Source: Emticicia oligotrophica DSM 17448
Lineage (GTDB): Bacteria; Bacteroidota; Bacteroidia; Cytophagales; Spirosomataceae
Length of the DNA stretch: 64,000 nucleotides
Direction of reading: 5' to 3'
Assembly: GCF_000263195.1 (NCBI RefSeq)
Contig: NC_018748.1
Location: 2,666,001 to 2,730,000 of the forward strand
Shown: positions 1-9,427 of the stretch, piece after piece
Layout of the letters: every line of letters starts with the position of its first letter
How positions within the stretch are numbered: the first letter of the stretch is position 1
Notes under the pieces: generated by a model
Database searches by the model: none
What the model was told of the DNA's origin: nothing
Seen by the model: the letters and a program-made list of their open reading frames with translations, nothing else
Program-made: the position numbers and the translations under genes

Positions 1-733
1 GCAAATCCCATTTCCATAGACCTAAATTAGATAGGCAATAGCGAAATGAAACCCATAAAACGCCTAAACCGTATTTTGAACTTCTAACAAAATTGATAGA
101 AGAAGCTTCATCGAAATATTTAGTTGGACAAGTAACCTCAGCAATTTCAAAGCCTTTGGCAAAAATTTGGGCAATCATTTCATTATCGAAAATAAAATCA
201 TCATCACATTTTTTGAATGGAACGGCCTCAAGTACCTCACGTGAGAATGCACGATAACCCGTATGATACTCTGAAAGCTTTTGATTCATCAAAATATTTT
301 GCGTAAGTGTAAGAAAACGGTTAGCAATGTATTTATAAATTGGCATTCCGCCCTTCAAAGCACCTTTACCCAAAATTCTTGAACCAAAAACTACTGGATA
401 TAGGTCTTCACCAATAATACTCACCATAGCTCTGATTAGTTTTGGAGTATATTGATAATCTGGATGTACCATCACGACAATATCTGCTCCAATTTCAAGG
501 GCTTTATTGTAGCAAGTTTTTTGGTTGCCGCCATATCCTTTATTATTGTCATGACGAATAACGTGTTGAATACCAATGTTTTTGGCTACTTCTGAGGTGT
601 TGTCAGGGCTATAATCATCAACTAAAATTACTTCGTCAACAATATCAAAGGGAATTTCTTTGTAAGTACGTTCAAGAGTCAAAGATGCACGATAGGCTGG
701 CATTACGATGACTACTTTTTTACCATTATACAT
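1..733 (-). CDS. Family 2 glycosyltransferase, 3' end cut by window edge
   Basis: The frame is open from an ATG at 733 down to base 1, giving 244 codons with no stop, so the C-terminus lies outside the window. The start MYNGKKVVIVMPAYRA is the classic first strand of a GT-A fold. It is followed by EVILVDDYSPDNT (nucleotide-sugar binding acidic motif) and VVMVHPDYQY (position of the metal-binding DxD). The later segment SEYHTGYRAFSREVLE is typical of the dolichol-phosphate-mannose-synthase / DPG-synthase-like branch of GT2. These enzymes move a sugar from a nucleotide donor onto a lipid or polymer at the cytoplasmic membrane face. The acceptor and sugar cannot be told from sequence. A C-terminal membrane anchor, if present, is outside the window. 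Confidence 0.85.
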   Translation of the reverse strand, partial: MYNGKKVVIVMPAYRASLTLERTYKEIPFDIVDEVILVDDYSPDNTSEVAKNIGIQHVIRHDNNKGYGGNQKTCYNKALEIGADIVVMVHPDYQYTPKLIRAMVSIIGEDLYPVVFGSRILGKGALKGGMPIYKYIANRFLTLTQNILMNQKLSEYHTGYRAFSREVLEAVPFKKCDDDFIFDNEMIAQIFAKGFEIAEVTCPTKYFDEASSINFVRSSKYGLGVLWVSFRYCLSNLGLWKWDL

Positions 734-982
734 GAATTATTCGAGTTTTCGGTGCAATTTTGCAAATCAATTTAACTGAAATTGTGTTACAAAGTACAGC
801 ATGTTTCATCTGAATTGCAAATTCGAGAAATTTTATTAGTTATTAGAAATAGTTTTATTTACTCTCTAAGAGAACTAATATGTTAGTAGTCAACTGATAA
901 CAAGTGAATAAAGAACTAATCACAGTGTTATTAAAATAAAGTACAAAGATTTTAAGCAGTATATATTTTAAATTTTCCTTTT

Positions 983-2044
983 ATGAATTTTTCAAACGAA
1001 ACAATATTTTTCACCTGTTTTTCGATTTTTGTGGGTTTAGTGATGGCCTTCGATTTAGGAGCATTTAGCAAGTCGAATAGCCATAAAGTTAGTTTTAAAG
1101 AAGCAGGGCTTTGGAGTGCGGTTTGGGTAGCTTTAGCGGTTGGCTTTTTCTTTTTCTTACGCCAATATGGATATTTGATTCACGATATTAGTGATGCTTC
1201 ACACCTCGAGTCTGTTAGGTTAAAGTATTATGATAAACTGAAATTACCTACTGATTTTAATGCCGCTTTACAAGCTTTTGAAAATAGCATGGCTATTGAT
1301 TACCTGACGGGTTATTTAACTGAATATTCGCTTTCTGTTGATAATATTTTTGTGTTTATTCTTATCTTTAGTTCGTTTGGTGTACATGAGAAATTCTACA
1401 AAAAAGTATTGGTTTGGGGAATTTTAGGCTCAATAGTTTTGCGTTTTATTTTTATCTTTATCGGTGCGGCCTTGATTCAAGAATTTGAGTGGATTCTCTT
1501 CATTTTTGGTGGATTTTTGGTTTATACGGGACTAAAAATATTTTTTAGTAAAGAAGAGGAAGAAGAGAAAATTGAGCCTGCAAAGCACCCAGTTGTAAAA
1601 GCAGCATCAAAAATATTTAATGTTTACAAACGTAATGTAACAGATAATTTCTTTATTTATCACAAGCACTACAAAAAATGGTATATCACGCCACTTTTCT
1701 TGGTCATGCTCGTGATTGCAGGCACTGATGTTGTTTTTGCAGTAGATTCTATTCCAGCGATTTTCTCGATTACAAAAGACCCATACATCGTATTTTTCTC
1801 TAATGTTTTTGCTATTATGGGACTTCGCTCGATGTTCTTTTTCTTATCGAGTATTATGGGCTTATTCCGTTATTTGCCTTTAGGATTGGGCGTATTGCTT
1901 ACATTTATCGGTGCAAAAATGCTTTTACACCACCAAATGGAAGGCCTTGGGTTTACAAATACCCATTCATTGCTCGTCATTGTAGGTATATTAGCTACGA
2001 GTATCTTGGCTTCTATGATTATTCCTGAAAACAAAGAAGCTTAA
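983..2044 (+). CDS. TerC/Alx-family integral membrane protein
   Basis: This 353-residue protein has about nine hydrophobic segments and fits the TerC family, membrane proteins linked to metal ion (manganese) homeostasis and, in some plasmids, tellurite resistance. Family acidic residues inside the membrane are visible: an aspartate in MAFDLGAF near residue 24, EYSLSVDNIFVF near 115-124, and GTDVVFAVDSIPAIF near 248-261, the most conserved signature. An acidic run of five glutamates (191-195) and a basic stretch form a cytoplasmic loop. The gene stands alone and ends at a strong hairpin shared with the convergent helicase gene. Family assignment is secure, but the transported ion in this organism is unknown. 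Confidence 0.9.
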   Translation: MNFSNETIFFTCFSIFVGLVMAFDLGAFSKSNSHKVSFKEAGLWSAVWVALAVGFFFFLRQYGYLIHDISDASHLESVRLKYYDKLKLPTDFNAALQAFENSMAIDYLTGYLTEYSLSVDNIFVFILIFSSFGVHEKFYKKVLVWGILGSIVLRFIFIFIGAALIQEFEWILFIFGGFLVYTGLKIFFSKEEEEEKIEPAKHPVVKAASKIFNVYKRNVTDNFFIYHKHYKKWYITPLFLVMLVIAGTDVVFAVDSIPAIFSITKDPYIVFFSNVFAIMGLRSMFFFLSSIMGLFRYLPLGLGVLLTFIGAKMLLHHQMEGLGFTNTHSLLVIVGILATSILASMIIPENKEA

Positions 2045-2055
2045 GGTCATATATT

Positions 2056-2092
2056 ATAATGAAGTCTTCGCTTTAAGCGAAGACTTCATTAT
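2056..2092. terminator. Bidirectional hairpin terminator
   Basis: An 18-bp perfect inverted repeat (arms 2056-2073 and 2075-2092, single-base centre) lies between two convergent stop codons at 2044 and 2102. The flanks are A/T rich on both sides, so it can serve both genes. Confidence 0.8.
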
Positions 2093-2101
2093 TAAAACCT
2101 T

Positions 2102-5100
2102 TTATTTCTCCACAAAATTCCTACTCCAAAGTCGCTCAAACTTCCAACCTTTTGCTTGTAAATTAATCGGTAGATAAGCATGCGATTCTTTCGGAGAAAT
2201 GCCTTCAAAATACAAATCGTCGTCGGTCAAAATCAAGGATTCATAAGTGCCATTTTCTTTTTTTACGGTCAAATCTGCAAAAGGTAATTCGCTGATATAC
2301 TGATTATTACGTTTTTTTAATTGTTCTTTTAAAAACCAATCCAAGCGAAATTTATTCGGTAAAATAGATTGATGGAGAAATTCTCCATTAGAAATAGCAA
2401 GAGCGTATGATAAATACTTTTTTAAGAGTTTGGGCCCTTCGTTTTGGGCATTTTCTACATTAAGCTGGGCAGGTAAAATACTACTAATTACATAGATGTT
2501 TTCTCGGGCACGCGTAACTGCCACATTTAGTCTATTTTCACCCCCAATTTGATTTAAACTCCCGAAATTCATCAATAATCTGCCAGAAGTATCAGGAGCG
2601 TAACCTACTGAGAAAATAACAATATCAAACTCATCTCCTTGAATATTTTCGATATTTTTCACCAAAACCTGATGCATATCGACTTGATTTTTCCAAGCTA
2701 TGGTATCAATCAAATCTGCTTGGCGGTGGTTAAAAGTCACCACGCCAATGCTCTTAGTTACTGTTGTTTGTTGAAAATTCTTGATTAACTCTACTACCTT
2801 GATGGCTTCTTGCTCATTCGTGTTTTTCTCCCAAATGCCATTAACTTTTACGAATTGAATGGCTGGTTCTTTCTTGTTTATTTCCTGATAATGAGGTAAT
2901 AAGTTTAGTGTGTTCTTATAGAAATGTTGATTTGAAAAGCCAATTAAATCGAGCGATTTACTACGATAATGCCCCATCAATAATACTTGTGGAAGGTATT
3001 GTGACGCTAAATCGAGCAGAGAATCAATTTCAAGAATGGGCTCATCACTCAGGTCTTCTTCGTAGCGAATTTGATACAAATCATTGGGTTGTAGCTGTTT
3101 TGAATCGCCCGCAATCACCACTTGCTTGCCTCTAAAAATGGCAGGAATACCATATTCGGCAAAGCATTGAGAGGCTTCATCAAAAATCACCAAGTCGAAT
3201 AAACCTTCTTTCAATTCAAACATTGCCGAAACTGATTCGGGAGAAGCCATCCAGCACGGAATTAGCTTGAATAACTCGTCAGAATAGTTTTCTAAAAGCT
3301 TTCTAACAGACCAAAGTTTTCGCTTTTTTGTGGTTTGATGCAATAATTCTCGGTAACTAACTACATTTTGCAAACGATTAATTATAAGGTCTTTATAGGT
3401 TTGTTCGCGTAGTTTTAATAGAACAATTTCTTGACTTAAAGCTTGTTTTTGTATGACCGCTTCTTGAAGTTCCACCTCCATTTGTTCCATTTTTAGCGAA
3501 CTAACACTTCTCAAAATCGGGTAAAGCTTTTCAATATGTTCCATCCAAGCTAATCGTAATGAATTCTGAAAAACTTCGTTGGCAGTTTCGGCAAAAGGTT
3601 TGAGTTGTTCGATAATCTCTAATTCGGTATGACCAAAACTATTTTTTAAGCTATCAGCTTCTTGCAGGTAATCAAAAAGCTGGAAATTGTTTAAATCAGG
3701 TCTAAAGCCAGCTTGGAGTTGACTCAATTGTATATCGTTCAAAAATACCCGCCATTGGGGCAGTTTTTGCTTGGTTTCAATGATTAACCCAATGAGTTTT
3801 TGATAAAATTCTAAAGAAAAAGTATCTGTTTGTAAATACTCGTGAGTTGTATAAAGGGCATAAGCTTTATCAGCTAGAATATAATCTTCTAAATGTTCGT
3901 TGATACTTGCAAAATCATCTTTGGGGTCAATATCAATCGTTTTTTTTGCTAATTTCTCTCGTATATTTTCAAAGGCAATTCGATTATTAATTTTCTGGAT
4001 GAGTACTTCCAAATCATGACTTTGAAGCGAAAGCCTATTTTGGTAAAGTAAAGCTTCAACTTCTCTTTTGTCTTTAGAAAACATCTTCCAAGAAAACCAG
4101 CTCAGCCCTGATTTACTGGCAGCGAAAGCTTGCTCAACTTGTATTTTTTTAGCAAAGAGCAGTTCGTAAGGCAGAAATGTTTCTATCCAATGATTTTTTG
4201 CGAGTTCGCTTAGCTCGTAGTTTATTTTATTGAGGTCAAATTGTCGATTACTTAATGGTTTCTTTTCTTTTTTTATTACTTCGAATATATGGATAACCTC
4301 CTGACTAATAAATAATTCCGAGAATTGTTTTACGATATTTTCATCGAATTGATTTAGTTCTAATACCGAATAAGAGCTAAAATTTTTCGCTTGAAAATCA
4401 ACTACTTCATCAATAGCATTTTTTATTTTAGGAATATCGGTGAAGGTAAAGTTGGCGAACGAAACTCGGCTTGCCCAAAAATCATAATCTTTGCTCGATT
4501 GGAGCTTGTTTTCATATTGAAAACAGCGTTTGAGCCTACTTTCAAAATCGGCTAATTCGTTGAAATGAAATACCTTATACTTTTGTGCAAGGTCGATATA
4601 AGGGTTTGTTGTTTTACTGGTTAGATAAAGTTCTTTGACCGAAATCCCACAGATTGATTCATCAAAAAGGGCATTTTTGAAGTTTTGTAGTTCTTCCGAA
4701 AGTTTATCAATTCTTCGACTGGTATGGGCAAAATTCCGCTCCAAAAAAATAGCATCGAGGCTTTTATTCTTTTTTTGATAGTTGTCAACTTGCTCAATTT
4801 GATTCGTTATTTTTTCGAACAAAGCTTTGCGGTCATTCTTAAAATCATGAATTAGGGCCACAAAATCAGTCAAATCTGCTTTTTGTAAGCGTTGAAAAAC
4901 CGTATCAAGGGCAACTCGTTTCTGGCAGACAACCAAAACTTTTTTTCCTCTTGAAGTAAAATCTGCAATCAGGTTGGCAATCAACTGCGATTTGCCAGTT
5001 CCGGGAGGGCCTTGGACAACTAAAGATTGTCCTGCTTTTACCCGACTAATCGCCGCTTCTTGCGAGGCATCCACCGAAAAAGGCAAGAATTTAAACTCTT

Positions 5101-5938
5101 CTGCTAATGATAAAGAAGGGTTAGTTGCATTTTTTTCATCAGTAGAAATAAAGAATGTTTCTTCGTTGGGAATAGGGGTTGTCAATAATTGTTCATAATC
5201 AGGAACTAAATAGGAGCCAGCTTGTGGGAAAATACCCAAAACTGCCTGTGGAAAAAGCTTGAGTTCGCCGTTGAGTTCGAGTTGTTCTAAATCAGCTTTG
5301 GTAGTTTTTTGAAAATCTGTGAGTTGTTCGGAGAAATTATCTTGATTAAAATTAATCTCAATAGGGCTTTCCTTTAATAATTCATAGAGTTGCGTTCTGA
5401 AAACAAGGCTTTCTTTGCTGAAATCATCGAATGAGGTTTCGAGAAATTCATCATTAATTTTTACTTGATTAAAATGTGAATAAGCCAACAAAAAACTCCG
5501 ATTGAAACTAATATTTTCATCACGCTTTTCGAGTATCCATTTTTTGCCATTGTTGCTAAGGCTCACTGGAAAAAATAAAAGTGGGCACCTCACAACGGTT
5601 CCATCTGTGAGTTTCCCTTTGATAAATGGATAACCTACGTACAAATCTTCAGATCCTCTTTCTTGCTCGATAAATGCTTCTGTACGGGCAATTTTCCTTA
5701 AAATCTTACTTGTTTCGTTTACTTTTTCCATTCTGCTATCCATCAAATCGCATAGCGGAATCTGCGTTTTTTGAGCAATCAGTTGATTGATGAATTCAAA
5801 TGAAGGTTTATTATCTAAAAAATCGAGTTGGTGTAAATCAATAAATTGCTCTTGTGGTAAACTAAGCAATAAAAGCGACCTATTGCGAGAGGTAAGATTG
5901 GTAAGCCGACGAAGGTATGTTTTAAGGAGTTTTTGCAT
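2102..5938 (-). CDS. UPF1/DNA2-like superfamily 1 helicase with AAA domain and degenerate C-terminal nuclease-like tail
   Basis: This 1278-residue protein is a probable nucleic-acid helicase/ATPase. The N-terminus carries LRRLTNLTSRNRSLLLLSL, typical of the DUF4011-like start of large bacterial UPF1-type helicases. Walker A GPPGTGKS is at 310-317, and Walker B FDEASQ sits only at about 919-924, so some 600 residues, rich in charged helices, separate the two. Helicase motifs follow: GDSKQLQP, QGDEFDIVIFS and the arginine-finger motif NVAVTRARENIYV near 1140. The last 40 residues end GWKFERLWSRNF, which resembles the closing strand and helix of Vsr/MTES_1575-type endonuclease domains that often end such helicases, but I cannot place a full catalytic triad. 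Some relatives belong to defence or repair systems; here no defence partners are adjacent. A -7 box lies directly against the ATG. Confidence 0.85.
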   Translation of the reverse strand: MQKLLKTYLRRLTNLTSRNRSLLLLSLPQEQFIDLHQLDFLDNKPSFEFINQLIAQKTQIPLCDLMDSRMEKVNETSKILRKIARTEAFIEQERGSEDLYVGYPFIKGKLTDGTVVRCPLLFFPVSLSNNGKKWILEKRDENISFNRSFLLAYSHFNQVKINDEFLETSFDDFSKESLVFRTQLYELLKESPIEINFNQDNFSEQLTDFQKTTKADLEQLELNGELKLFPQAVLGIFPQAGSYLVPDYEQLLTTPIPNEETFFISTDEKNATNPSLSLAEEFKFLPFSVDASQEAAISRVKAGQSLVVQGPPGTGKSQLIANLIADFTSRGKKVLVVCQKRVALDTVFQRLQKADLTDFVALIHDFKNDRKALFEKITNQIEQVDNYQKKNKSLDAIFLERNFAHTSRRIDKLSEELQNFKNALFDESICGISVKELYLTSKTTNPYIDLAQKYKVFHFNELADFESRLKRCFQYENKLQSSKDYDFWASRVSFANFTFTDIPKIKNAIDEVVDFQAKNFSSYSVLELNQFDENIVKQFSELFISQEVIHIFEVIKKEKKPLSNRQFDLNKINYELSELAKNHWIETFLPYELLFAKKIQVEQAFAASKSGLSWFSWKMFSKDKREVEALLYQNRLSLQSHDLEVLIQKINNRIAFENIREKLAKKTIDIDPKDDFASINEHLEDYILADKAYALYTTHEYLQTDTFSLEFYQKLIGLIIETKQKLPQWRVFLNDIQLSQLQAGFRPDLNNFQLFDYLQEADSLKNSFGHTELEIIEQLKPFAETANEVFQNSLRLAWMEHIEKLYPILRSVSSLKMEQMEVELQEAVIQKQALSQEIVLLKLREQTYKDLIINRLQNVVSYRELLHQTTKKRKLWSVRKLLENYSDELFKLIPCWMASPESVSAMFELKEGLFDLVIFDEASQCFAEYGIPAIFRGKQVVIAGDSKQLQPNDLYQIRYEEDLSDEPILEIDSLLDLASQYLPQVLLMGHYRSKSLDLIGFSNQHFYKNTLNLLPHYQEINKKEPAIQFVKVNGIWEKNTNEQEAIKVVELIKNFQQTTVTKSIGVVTFNHRQADLIDTIAWKNQVDMHQVLVKNIENIQGDEFDIVIFSVGYAPDTSGRLLMNFGSLNQIGGENRLNVAVTRARENIYVISSILPAQLNVENAQNEGPKLLKKYLSYALAISNGEFLHQSILPNKFRLDWFLKEQLKKRNNQYISELPFADLTVKKENGTYESLILTDDDLYFEGISPKESHAYLPINLQAKGWKFERLWSRNFVEK

Positions 5939-5942
5939 GTAA

Positions 5943-5950
5943 CAAAGTTA
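5943..5950 (-). promoter_or_regulatory. Bacteroidota-type -7 box (TAACTTTG) abutting the helicase start
   Basis: On the minus strand the sequence reads TAACTTTG, a full match to the Bacteroidota -7 consensus TAnnTTTG. Its last base is four bases upstream of the start codon, so transcription would begin at or very near the ATG. No clear TTTG -33 box was found at the expected distance. Confidence 0.45.
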
Positions 5951-6139
5951 AGAAAAACCCGCAAGGTGTTTTTATTCCTTTTAGGTTTTGTGGTTTGACC
6001 CATTTATCCATCATAAACGCATTTTAACATTTTTTATTTGTGATTCATCATTCTAACCATTTTCTTCGTTATAGAATGCAGGTTGAGTTGTATTTATCTT
6101 CTTGCCTATTATTTACACAATTAATCAAAAGAAAAAGTT

Positions 6140-8989
6140 ATGTTAAACTATTACCGAACCCTCCAATTGAAGCAACTATCAGTAATGATGCTTCTTGGAC
6201 TTCTATTTGTCAATGGCGATGCTTTCGCTCAAAAAAAAGAAAAAAACAAAGGGAAAGTAAGTGCTACCGAAGAAAAAGCCCCAATTCCTGACCCAGTAAA
6301 GGTTACATCGGTTGAAGGTATCACGGAATATGTCTTGGGCAATGGCCTTAGAGTATTGCTTTTTCCTGACCCTTCGAAACAAACAGCTACCGTAAATATC
6401 ACTTATATGGTGGGCTCTCGCCACGAAGGCTACGGCGAAACGGGTATGGCACACTTGCTGGAGCACATGGTATTTAAAGGTTCTACCAAGCACCCAAATA
6501 TTCCGCAGGAATTGACCGACCACGGTGCAAGACCCAACGGCACTACTTGGCTCGACCGAACAAATTATTTCGAGACATTTGCTGCAACTGAAGAAAACTT
6601 ACGTTGGGCCTTAGACCTAGAGTCTGACCGTATGGTGAATTCATTTATTAAGAAAGAAGACCTTGAAAAAGAGTTTTCGGTTGTAAGAAATGAGTTTGAA
6701 ATGGGCGAAAATGACCCAGAAAGTGTATTGAGCGAACGTGTTATTTCAACGGCTTATTTATGGCATAACTACGGAAACTCAACAATTGGTTCACGTGAAG
6801 ATATTGAGCGAGTGCCAATTGATAATTTGCAGGCATTCTACAAAAAATATTATCAGCCAGATAACGCAATTTTATTAGTTGCTGGAAAAATCGACGAGGC
6901 TAAAACCTTGAAGATGATTAACGAGTATTTTGGGTCAATTCCACGCCCAACGCGTAAGTTGCAACCTACTTATACGGTTGAACCAGTTCAAGATGGCGAA
7001 CGCTCTGTTACGCTTCGTCGTGTAGGCGATATCCAAGCTATTGGAGTAGCGTATCATATTTGTTCAAATAGTCATCCAGATTATCCTGCTTTAGATGTTT
7101 TACAGGGAATTTTAGCCAGTGAGCCTTCTGGAAAGCTCTATAAGGCATTGGTTGAAACCAAATTAGCTTCAAGCCTTTATGCTTATTCTTTTACAAACCG
7201 TGACCCTACTTTTTTTTATATTGGTTTAAGTTTATTGAAAGAGAAAAATTTAGAGGAAACCAAGAAAACCTTAGTTTCAATGCTTGATGGCATTGGCACT
7301 ATGGAGTTTACAAAAGAAGAAGTAGAACGTGCGAAAAACGAAGCATTGAAAGGCTTAGAACTTACGCTTCGTAATAGCGAGCGTGTAGGTTTACAATTGA
7401 GCGAGTATATGGGTGCGGGCGATTGGCGTTTGATTTATATTTACCGCGATGCATTAGAGAAAATTACGGTTGATGATGTGAAACGGGTAGCAAAATATTA
7501 TTTCAAACCATCGAATCGTACGATTGGGGTATTTCTTCCAGAAGAAGCTCCTGACCGAGTAAAAGTGCCAGAATCACCAGATGTAGATGCTTTAGTGAAA
7601 AACTATAAAGGCCGTGCAGTTGTGGCACAAGGCGAAGCTTTTGACCCATCGCCCGCTAATATCGAAAATCGTACCAAACGTGGGCAAGAATCTAATGGTT
7701 TGGAGTATGCTTTATTGCCAAAATCTACTCGTGGAAATACCGTAAGAGCAAATATTACGCTACGTATTGGTGATGAGCAAAGTTTACAAAACAAAGCAAC
7801 AATTTCGCAATATACTGCTTCGATGCTCAATAAAGGGACTAAAAATCTTACTCGCCAACAAATAAAAGATACGCTAGATAAGCTAAAGTCGCAAGTAAAT
7901 GTTTTTGGTGGTGGAAATAATGTGAATGTAAGTATTGAATCTTCAAAAGATAACTTACCAAAAGCATTAGCCATCGTAACGGAAATTCTACGAAACCCAT
8001 CTTTTGATGAGAAAGAATTTGAAACTATGAAAACCGAGCGTTTGGCACAAGTAGAAGCACAAAAAAGTGACCCGCAAGCTTTAGCATTTACGGCATTCCA
8101 ACGCACGATGAATCCTTATCCGAAATCAGACGTGCGTTATGTACCAACGATTGAAGAAGATATCGAAAATAATAAAAATGTTAAACTTGAAGACCTTAAG
8201 AAATTCTACAATGATTTCTATGGTGCTTCGGCGGCAACCATTTCTGTGGTTGGAGACTTCGATGAAACAGCTATTCGTAAGGTAATTAGTAATAACTTTG
8301 GTACTTGGAAATCACCAATGCCATTTAAGCGTATTCAGGCGGTTTACCAAGATATTTCGCCATCAAATAATGCAATCAAAACACCTGATAAAGCAAATGC
8401 TCTTTTCTTAGCAGGACAAAACCTCCCACTACAAGAAACTGACGCCGATTATCCCGCTTTGGTAATGGCAAATTATATGTTAGGTGGAGGATTTTTGAGC
8501 TCACGTTTGGCGGTTAGAATTCGTCAGAAAGAAGGCATTAGCTACGGAGTTGGCTCAAACCTCAACGGAAGCCCATTCGATAAGTCGGGCAGTTTCATGA
8601 CTTATGCGATTTACGCCCCAGAAAATGCAGAAAAACTTGAAAAAGCTTTCTTCGAGGAAATCGAAAAAGTGGTTACCGAAGGTTTCACCGCCGATGAATT
8701 GAAAGCTGCCAAATCAGGTTGGTTGCAAAGCCGTAGTGTATCTCGTTCACAAGATAACGAATTATCAAGCCGTTTGAATAATTACCTTTACTACGACCGA
8801 ACACTAGCCTTTGATGCAGATTTCGAGAAAAAGGTAGATTCACTAACGCCAGAGCAAGTAAATAGTGCGATTAAGAAATACATTAACCCTAAGAAAATAT
8901 CAATCGTAAAAGCTGGCGATTTTGATAAAAAAGTGGGTAATCCTGCCGCTCCTTCAGTAGGAGGTGTAGGTGGAAGTAGCAAGAATTAA
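6140..8989 (+). CDS. M16-family zinc metallopeptidase, two-repeat form
   Basis: This 949-residue secreted or periplasmic zinc peptidase (pitrilysin/insulinase family) degrades peptides. A signal peptide covers residues 1-30 (hydrophobic LSVMMLLGLLF, then DAFAQ). The inverted zinc motif HLLEH is at 105-109 and the third ligand, glutamate, is at about 185 in VVRNEFE, the usual spacing of about 76 residues. The second half (from about 500) repeats the fold without a zinc motif, as in single-chain M16 proteins; it contains GGGFLSSRLAVRIRQKEGISYGVGS, the substrate-binding R/Y region of the inactive half. The tail is Gly/Ser rich (GGVGGSSKN). The gene is monocistronic, with a hairpin terminator after the stop. 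Substrate is unknown. Confidence 0.93.
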   Translation: MLNYYRTLQLKQLSVMMLLGLLFVNGDAFAQKKEKNKGKVSATEEKAPIPDPVKVTSVEGITEYVLGNGLRVLLFPDPSKQTATVNITYMVGSRHEGYGETGMAHLLEHMVFKGSTKHPNIPQELTDHGARPNGTTWLDRTNYFETFAATEENLRWALDLESDRMVNSFIKKEDLEKEFSVVRNEFEMGENDPESVLSERVISTAYLWHNYGNSTIGSREDIERVPIDNLQAFYKKYYQPDNAILLVAGKIDEAKTLKMINEYFGSIPRPTRKLQPTYTVEPVQDGERSVTLRRVGDIQAIGVAYHICSNSHPDYPALDVLQGILASEPSGKLYKALVETKLASSLYAYSFTNRDPTFFYIGLSLLKEKNLEETKKTLVSMLDGIGTMEFTKEEVERAKNEALKGLELTLRNSERVGLQLSEYMGAGDWRLIYIYRDALEKITVDDVKRVAKYYFKPSNRTIGVFLPEEAPDRVKVPESPDVDALVKNYKGRAVVAQGEAFDPSPANIENRTKRGQESNGLEYALLPKSTRGNTVRANITLRIGDEQSLQNKATISQYTASMLNKGTKNLTRQQIKDTLDKLKSQVNVFGGGNNVNVSIESSKDNLPKALAIVTEILRNPSFDEKEFETMKTERLAQVEAQKSDPQALAFTAFQRTMNPYPKSDVRYVPTIEEDIENNKNVKLEDLKKFYNDFYGASAATISVVGDFDETAIRKVISNNFGTWKSPMPFKRIQAVYQDISPSNNAIKTPDKANALFLAGQNLPLQETDADYPALVMANYMLGGGFLSSRLAVRIRQKEGISYGVGSNLNGSPFDKSGSFMTYAIYAPENAEKLEKAFFEEIEKVVTEGFTADELKAAKSGWLQSRSVSRSQDNELSSRLNNYLYYDRTLAFDADFEKKVDSLTPEQVNSAIKKYINPKKISIVKAGDFDKKVGNPAAPSVGGVGGSSKN

Positions 8990-9011
8990 AAAGCTATCAA
9001 TAAGTATATCC

Positions 9012-9047
9012 AAAACCTCTCTGATGTTTGTTCATTAGAGAGGTTTT
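9012..9047 (+). terminator. Intrinsic terminator after the M16 peptidase gene
   Basis: A 15-bp stem with one G-T wobble (AAAACCTCTCTGATG pairing with CATTAGAGAGGTTTT), a six-base loop and a following GTTTTC lies 22 bases after the stop codon. Confidence 0.8.
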
Positions 9048-9071
9048 GTTTTCATTATCAATAATGCCTAT

Positions 9072-9079
9072 TACTTTTG
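9072..9079 (+). promoter_or_regulatory. Candidate -7 box (TACTTTTG) for the small membrane protein gene
   Basis: TACTTTTG matches TAnnTTTG and is 13 bases before the first ATG (9093). TTTG elements near 9046-9050 are about 20 bases upstream, close to the -33 spacing. The very short leader would favour the second ATG at 9099. Confidence 0.4.
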
Positions 9080-9092
9080 TACTTTATCTTCT

Positions 9093-9425
9093 ATGATTAT
9101 GGATACTAAATTTATTCGCCATTTGGCAATTTCGGTGTGTGTTACTGCTTTAGTTGTGTATATCATTTATCATAGCTATGATGAAGGAGCCTATTTAATG
9201 ATGTCGGCTTTGGCAGTTTCAAGTTTCATTATTGGATATTTAGAACCTCGACGCGGTTGGATATTGGCTTTGACTCAAATAATAATTTTAGTGAGTGTAT
9301 ATTTGCTGCGTATTTTTACACCTGCAAGTCCCGATATGGCTATGTTTGGTACTTTTGCGGGTTGTGGGATTTCGTTGGTTTTTAGTTTTGTTGCAGGCCG
9401 AATAGCTCGACTTTGGGGTCGATAA
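9093..9425 (+). CDS. Small hypothetical inner-membrane protein
   Basis: This 110-residue protein has three to four predicted membrane helices (about 9-26, 33-48, 54-72 and 80-102) and no cysteine pair or enzyme motif. I do not recognise the family. A start at 9099 (MDTKFIRH...) would fit equally well, because the first two residues are MI followed by a second ATG and the promoter box lies close by. It sits in a 100-base gap after the M16 terminator and is convergent with mscL, with only two bases between the two stop codons and therefore no room for a terminator hairpin outside the coding sequences. The even hydrophobic pattern and codon usage like its neighbours support a real gene. Confidence 0.7.
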   Translation: MIMDTKFIRHLAISVCVTALVVYIIYHSYDEGAYLMMSALAVSSFIIGYLEPRRGWILALTQIIILVSVYLLRIFTPASPDMAMFGTFAGCGISLVFSFVAGRIARLWGR

Positions 9426-9427
9426 GT

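Noticed and set aside
6040-6291. 83-codon frame overlapping the M16 start
   Set aside because: It runs out of frame into the signal-peptide region and ends in a basic low-complexity stretch; no support as a gene.
7603-8106. 167-codon open frame antisense to the M16 peptidase
   Set aside because: It is rich in Cys/Ser/Phe, as expected for the reverse complement of this coding strand, and shows no recognisable domain.
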